From contig CALIMV010000227.1 of assembly GCA_938045275.1 (NCBI GenBank), positions 1 through 35,816 of the forward strand: DNA of 35,816 nt, read 5' to 3'. This document shows, piece by piece, positions 32,044 through 35,816 of this stretch. The stretch is from an uncultured Granulosicoccaceae bacterium (lineage in GTDB: Bacteria > Pseudomonadota > Gammaproteobacteria > Granulosicoccales > Granulosicoccaceae). Position 1 is the first letter of the stretch. Each line of letters starts with the position of its first letter. The translations under genes and the position numbers were made by a program. The notes below the pieces were generated by a model, which saw only the letters and a list, made by a program, of their open reading frames with translations, had not been told where the DNA came from and did not search any database.

Positions 32044-32712
32044 TTAAAGATTGTAACGAACACCTGCTACGAACAGTGCACCGTCAATAAAGTCAATGCC
32101 TGCGAAAAATTCACCGAACGACAAAGCGCCGGTAATGCCACCACCAAACAAGAATTCGTTGTTGCTATCGCTAGCAGTTCCACTGCCAACAGTGCCAAAA
32201 CCTGGAATAAAGGTGGCTGCACTGAATTCGCTATCGATGATGTGCATACCAGCATTGGCGTACCAGCCAAAGTCAGTTTCACCTAATTGATCACCACTGA
32301 TGAGGGCCTCGATGCTTATTTCAGTGTAGTCGATGTCAACACCACTGGCGTCAAGTGTTCCAAGGTGATAAGCACCTTTCACTGCAAAATCAGTATTCTC
32401 CAGCAAGTTAACGTTGCGCAATTGATAGAACGCACCAAATCCGTATACCAGGCCGTCAGCGTCGCCACCGTTATTGTCTAGTGTAAGCATACCTACATCG
32501 CCAAATACCATTAGATCTGTGGACGCCTTGAAATTCACACGAGCCCCGAATAGCGTTCCATCTCCATCAAGATTAACTCCACCCTCAACAGACATGTCTG
32601 CCATGTTATCCATGTTCGCGCTACGTCCGTTAGCCAGACCTAAAATATCGGCCATGGCAGATTGCGCAACCAGGCTAAATACAACTACACACAAAAAACC
32701 AAACTTCTTCAT
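32044..32712 (-). CDS. outer-membrane beta-barrel protein, GRSAN-box family (copy 1)
   Basis: The 222-residue protein has a signal peptide ending AMA-DI and a barrel-like body. It shares the order of motifs with the product of 31294-31947: LANGRSANMDNMADMSVEGG, FGARVNFKAS, DGLVYGFGAFYQLRN, DFAVKGAYHLGTLDAS, ISIEALISGDQLGE, WYANAGMHIID, SFGEFFAGIDFID and a C-terminal FVAGVRYNL. The AGGAAA ribosome binding site lies before the ATG, which supports the start. A longer Gly/Thr loop near residues 165-185 (VGSGTASDSNNEF) is absent from the paralogue. It is the first gene of the pair and carries the promoter region. The cellular role is unknown. Confidence 0.82.
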   Translation of the reverse strand: MKKFGFLCVVVFSLVAQSAMADILGLANGRSANMDNMADMSVEGGVNLDGDGTLFGARVNFKASTDLMVFGDVGMLTLDNNGGDADGLVYGFGAFYQLRNVNLLENTDFAVKGAYHLGTLDASGVDIDYTEISIEALISGDQLGETDFGWYANAGMHIIDSEFSAATFIPGFGTVGSGTASDSNNEFLFGGGITGALSFGEFFAGIDFIDGALFVAGVRYNL

Positions 32713-32770
32713 CTTGATATTTCCTATTTCAGATTAATAATTAATGGCATGTATTCGAACACATTGAGCC

Positions 32771-32798
32771 ATTATTCCTACCACATATATTCGATCAA
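32771..32798 (-). promoter_or_regulatory. possible sigma-70 promoter of the barrel gene pair
   Basis: On the minus strand TTGATC (32798-32793), a 16-bp spacer and AATAAT (32776-32771) lie about 60 bp upstream of the ATG at 32712, in a strongly AT-rich gap. The spacing is acceptable and the match is moderate. Other AT-rich pairs exist nearby, so this is tentative. Confidence 0.3.
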
Positions 32799-32929
32799 CT
32801 TATACAATCAAAATTAAATTAATTCAAAATTAAATTATTTGATGAGATGTTGATCTAACTGCATTTATATAATTAAAAATTAGCCACAACCCTTTAGCTA
32901 ATTATTTTTACGAAAGCAAAAAAATTACC

Positions 32930-32991
32930 TGCCGTAAAAACTACCCATCTTAAAAACTAAATACTGTAAAACTATCCACTATAAAACTATC
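32930..32991 (-). repeat. four degenerate 15-bp direct repeats after prfC
   Basis: On the minus strand the heptamer TAGTTTT occurs four times with spacings of 15, 15 and 16 bp (starting at 32989, 32974, 32959 and 32943), within units close to GATAGTTTTACAGTG. The array begins eight bases after the prfC stop codon and lies upstream of the barrel genes. The regular spacing of about one and a half helical turns suggests either a slippage-born repeat or a regulator-binding array. Confidence 0.8.
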
Positions 32992-32997
32992 TGTCGC

Positions 32998-34584
32998 TTA
33001 ATTAAACACTTGCTCTCGGGTGGATAAAAACTCAACTTCTGGCCAGCGCTCCTGTGTCATTTGCAAGTTAACACGTGTTGGTGCGAGATAAACTAGCTCA
33101 TCCGCATGATCGATCGCAAGATTACTGTCAAGCTTATTTCGAAAATCTGCCAACATTTTCTCATCCGGACACTTTATCCAGCGAGTTTGTTGCACACCAA
33201 CAGCCTCAAATTGACACTCAACTTTGTATTCATCTCGCAAACGTTGAGCGACCACCTCAAATTGCAAAACGCCAACAGCCCCAAGAATTAAATCATTACT
33301 GACCAACGGCTTGAATAACTGCGTTGCTCCCTCTTCACACAGCTGACCCAAGCCCTTTTGCAATGCTTTCATCTTCAACGGATCTTTTAACACCGCGCGT
33401 CTAAAAAGCTCGGGGGCAAAGTTCGGAATACCGGTGAAGATCAGATTTTCTGAAGTGGTGAATGTGTCGCCGATTCGAATTGTTCCGTGGTTATGAATAC
33501 CAATAATGTCACCGCTGAATGCCTCTTCAACGTGGCCACGGTCTGCGGCCATGAACGTTAAAGCATCTGCAAAACGAACGTCTTTGCCCAGGCGCACATG
33601 CTTTGCTTTCATGCCTTTGGTGTATTGCCCGGAACAAATACGCACAAACGCCACGCGATCACGGTGTTGAGGGTCCATATTTGCCTGAATTTTAAAAGCA
33701 AATCCGGTGAAATCGCTTTCTTCTGGCTGCACCTCGCGTGACACGGTTTGCCGGGACTGCGGAGCCGGCGCATGTTCTACAAAGTCGTCCAATAGCTCTG
33801 CCACACCAAAATTATTGATCGCTGATCCGAAAAACACTGGCGTTAGTGTGCCAGCCAGATAGGCCTCCTTTACAAAAGGATTACAGGCCCCTTGCACCAA
33901 CTCAATCTCTTCGCGCAGTTCGGTTGCCATATCACCCAGGATTTCATCGAGTTTTGGGTTATTGAGCCCTTCGACTACCTCGCCTTGTTGCACTTTTCCG
34001 CCGTGTGTTGGTGAATAAAAATGCACTGTGTCGCTGCGCAGGTGATACACGCCTTTAAATCGCTTTCCCATTCCGATTGGCCAGGTAATGGGTGCACACT
34101 GAATGTTCAACATTTTCTCAACTTCATCCATTAACTCAATTGGCTCACGCCCTTCGCGATCGAGTTTGTTGATGAATGTCATTACGGGTGTGTCACGCAA
34201 ACGACACACATCCATGAGTTTTTCAGTACGAGTTTCAACACCCTTGGCCACATCTATAACCATTAATGCAGAATCAACAGCCGTTAAAGTGCGATACGTG
34301 TCTTCGGAAAAGTCTTCGTGCCCGGGTGTATCAAGCAAGTTTACAATGCGATCTTTATACGGAAACTGCATCACTGATGAGGTAACTGAGATGCCACGCT
34401 CTTGCTCCATGGCCATCCAATCAGAGGTTGCATGTCGCGCCGCTTTTCGGCCCTTAACAGTACCTGCCAATTGAATCGCGCCACCAAACAACAACAGCTT
34501 TTCAGTCAGCGTGGTTTTTCCGGCATCCGGGTGCGATATAATGGCAAACGTTCGCCTGCGCCGGATTTCGTCTATGGGGCTCAT
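32998..34584 (-). CDS. prfC: peptide chain release factor 3
   Basis: The 528-residue translational GTPase removes RF1/RF2 from the ribosome after termination. G-domain motifs are complete: G1 [13 protein letters not shown], switch I with [10 protein letters not shown]3 [16 protein letters not shown] and G4 INKLDREGR. Downstream RF3-specific segments include [19 protein letters not shown] and [13 protein letters not shown]. The length equals that of E. coli RF3 (529). It follows rimI by 57 bp, with a TATAAT hexamer in that gap, and ends just before the 15-bp repeat array. No ordinary ribosome binding site is visible at the ATG. Confidence 0.97.
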   Translation of the reverse strand: MSPIDEIRRRRTFAIISHPDAGKTTLTEKLLLFGGAIQLAGTVKGRKAARHATSDWMAMEQERGISVTSSVMQFPYKDRIVNLLDTPGHEDFSEDTYRTLTAVDSALMVIDVAKGVETRTEKLMDVCRLRDTPVMTFINKLDREGREPIELMDEVEKMLNIQCAPITWPIGMGKRFKGVYHLRSDTVHFYSPTHGGKVQQGEVVEGLNNPKLDEILGDMATELREEIELVQGACNPFVKEAYLAGTLTPVFFGSAINNFGVAELLDDFVEHAPAPQSRQTVSREVQPEESDFTGFAFKIQANMDPQHRDRVAFVRICSGQYTKGMKAKHVRLGKDVRFADALTFMAADRGHVEEAFSGDIIGIHNHGTIRIGDTFTTSENLIFTGIPNFAPELFRRAVLKDPLKMKALQKGLGQLCEEGATQLFKPLVSNDLILGAVGVLQFEVVAQRLRDEYKVECQFEAVGVQQTRWIKCPDEKMLADFRNKLDSNLAIDHADELVYLAPTRVNLQMTQERWPEVEFLSTREQVFN

Positions 34585-34618
34585 GATGCAATGGCAAAAT
34601 AACAGGTTTAAGCGGCTT

Positions 34619-34624
34619 ATTATA
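34619..34624 (-). promoter_or_regulatory. possible -10 element of a prfC promoter
   Basis: A perfect TATAAT lies on the minus strand in the 57-bp gap between rimI and prfC, 35 bp before the prfC ATG. No strong -35 is seen at 16-18 bp upstream, within the end of rimI. It may give prfC expression independent of the upstream genes. Confidence 0.35.
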
Positions 34625-34641
34625 ACTGTTAACGCCGAGCT

Positions 34642-35115
34642 CTAACGAGATACACCAATACTTTTAGCCATCACAATCGCATCTTCGCGACCTTCAGCGC
34701 TCTCATAGTAGGCACGACGCAGCCCAACTTCGTTAAAGCCTGCCCGTTCGTATAGTTGAATTGCTCGAGGAACTGATGGTCTGGCTTCCAGAAAAGCCAT
34801 CTGCGCACCCGCTCGCTCAGCTAAATCGAGCAGTTTTTCGAGCAAATGCCGAGCATACCCACGGCGACTGAATTCTTTATCGATGCATAAATTCAGTATG
34901 TGTGCTTCATCGGCGGATATTTGCATAACACCATATCCCACCAGGGTAAGGTCCAAACGCATGACTTGCATGGTGTAGCCAGCGGTAAAACAATCGCGGA
35001 ATATGCCCTCAGTCCACGGAAAGGCGTAGTTGCGATTTTCCAGCACCATCACATCTTTTAGATCGGAGATACGCATAACACTGGCGTGTGCAACAGGCTG
35101 GGAATTAGCTGACAT
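34642..35115 (-). CDS. rimI: [ribosomal protein bS18]-alanine N-acetyltransferase
   Basis: The 157-residue GNAT acetyltransferase of the RimI type modifies the N-terminal alanine of ribosomal protein S18. Family motifs are ENRNYAFPWTEGIFRDCF near the N-terminus, acetyl-CoA-binding RRGYARHLLEKLL, and FLEARPSVPRAIQLYERAGF, with Glu and Tyr of the catalytic region. The length is normal. The ATG lies seven bases after the stop of the upstream gene, and prfC follows, the same relative order as in E. coli. The three genes are probably cotranscribed, at least in part. Confidence 0.93.
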   Translation of the reverse strand: MSANSQPVAHASVMRISDLKDVMVLENRNYAFPWTEGIFRDCFTAGYTMQVMRLDLTLVGYGVMQISADEAHILNLCIDKEFSRRGYARHLLEKLLDLAERAGAQMAFLEARPSVPRAIQLYERAGFNEVGLRRAYYESAEGREDAIVMAKSIGVSR

Positions 35116-35122
35116 TTGATTG

Positions 35123-35816
35123 TTAGCCCAATCGAGCGCGTGCAGCCTTCAACACATGCCACGCTTGTCGCTTACGTTCGGGAGAGTCGCGTAATAGGGC
35201 TGGGTGTGGCAATTGCCAGGCAAGCATATCTGCTCTGGCCAATGGCACTAGCAAATCATCGGTATCGTGTGTGTCAGGTACAGACTGTCGAAACAACAAC
35301 ACAGCGTCTCGATGAGGTTTACACAAATCGCTGACTAAAGGCGTGTTGCTATCAACAAACAGCGATGGCGCAGATAATGGCGGCAGCACACCCAAACAAA
35401 CATCCTGCCGACGCCATGCAATAGCGCGCAGCATATCGTCGAATAATTTCGCATCAGCCGGTTCAAACGGATACTGGGTTTGTTGTGTGCTATTGGCCTC
35501 AACCAGTATAAGTAAAAGCGCATCACGGTTGCCCAACTGCGTACAACGCTTGCCGCGAAAGGGAATCTCAACCAGTGGCGTTTGCATGAAATCAACAAAA
35601 TCACCGGAGGAATCAGTTGTTAAAGCATCGCCCGATTGCTCCTCGGTAGCTATTGACGCGCCCGTTGATTGTGCCTCGGTAGTTATTATCTGAGTGACTT
35701 CGAGCGGCGCCTGTTGTGCTGAAGCTGCGTTGGTCAATGTCGACGCTGGATTTTGCGCATTGGAATTGTCAGTGACAACCAGTGCATCGTCTGGTCTTGT
35801 AGCAGGGTGTGAGTCG
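35123..35816 (-). CDS. holD-position protein (psi/UDG-superfamily-like), N-terminus beyond window
   Basis: The frame is open to the right edge, so the start is missing; at least 231 residues remain. The first 80 visible residues are a polar Thr/Ser/Ala/Gln linker. The rest is compact: LLLILVEANS, then FEPADAKLFDDMLRAIAW, VCLGVLPPL, and a C-terminal segment LPHPALLRDSPERKRQAWHV. E. coli psi (HolD) ends with a comparable PALTDLRANPTARAALW, and the HPxxLLRxPxxKRxAW pattern is also typical of uracil-DNA-glycosylase-fold proteins. Its place directly before rimI is where E. coli has holD. I infer a divergent psi subunit or related glycosylase-fold protein. No UDG catalytic motif is seen in the visible part. 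Confidence 0.6.
   Translation of the reverse strand, partial: DSHPATRPDDALVVTDNSNAQNPASTLTNAASAQQAPLEVTQIITTEAQSTGASIATEEQSGDALTTDSSGDFVDFMQTPLVEIPFRGKRCTQLGNRDALLLILVEANSTQQTQYPFEPADAKLFDDMLRAIAWRRQDVCLGVLPPLSAPSLFVDSNTPLVSDLCKPHRDAVLLFRQSVPDTHDTDDLLVPLARADMLAWQLPHPALLRDSPERKRQAWHVLKAARARLG

Overview
The window reads as a chromosomal segment of a free-living, probably marine gammaproteobacterium. The base composition is roughly 45-50% G+C by eye. E. coli-like versions of AvtA, RapA, exonuclease III, RimI and RF3 support this, as does the gene order [holD-like]-rimI-prfC, which matches the E. coli holD-rimI-yjjG-prfC neighbourhood. I cannot name a genus. No rRNA, tRNA, CRISPR array, insertion sequence or prophage was recognised. 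ATG is the usual start, but GTG and TTG starts recur.

Layout. 1-2643 (minus): a truncated Ig-like lipoprotein, a small outer-membrane barrel and a secreted DUF1223 protein. 2859-6595 (minus): a DNA photolyase, a fused acetate kinase/PduL phosphotransacylase and a cold-shock protein with its own terminator. 6913-11824 (plus): avtA, rapA and xthA. 11828-20480: a secreted-carbohydrate block with two different PQQ-type sugar dehydrogenases (one with a PKD domain and a C-terminal anchor tag, one fused to a dihaem cytochrome), a GH16 glucanase with four repeated modules, and an unusual protein with an HU/IHF-like domain. 20844-23866 (minus): a mosaic of small genes (NYN-domain nuclease, lipoprotein, AAA ATPase, GST) containing two gene remnants, one from a second NYN gene and one from a Nudix hydrolase. 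23961-30169: a complete BMP-type ABC importer (ATPase, two permeases, binding protein) divergent from guanine deaminase, a purine scavenging unit. 30214-32712 (minus): a ferredoxin-NADP reductase-like flavoprotein and two paralogous outer-membrane barrels. 32998-35816 (minus): prfC, rimI and a truncated holD-position gene.

The functional themes are purine uptake and catabolism, beta-glucan and sugar oxidation at the cell surface, acetate/acetyl-CoA overflow metabolism in one polypeptide, and housekeeping. The most interesting items are the AckA-PduL fusion, the HU-domain protein of unknown function, the two protein-coding remnants in apparently empty DNA, a seven-unit 12-bp repeat running into the start codon of the BMP binding-protein gene, and several clean inverted or tandem repeats placed at gene starts and ends. 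No complete new defence or mobile system can be shown from the sequence alone. The NYN/lipoprotein/AAA cluster is the nearest candidate.
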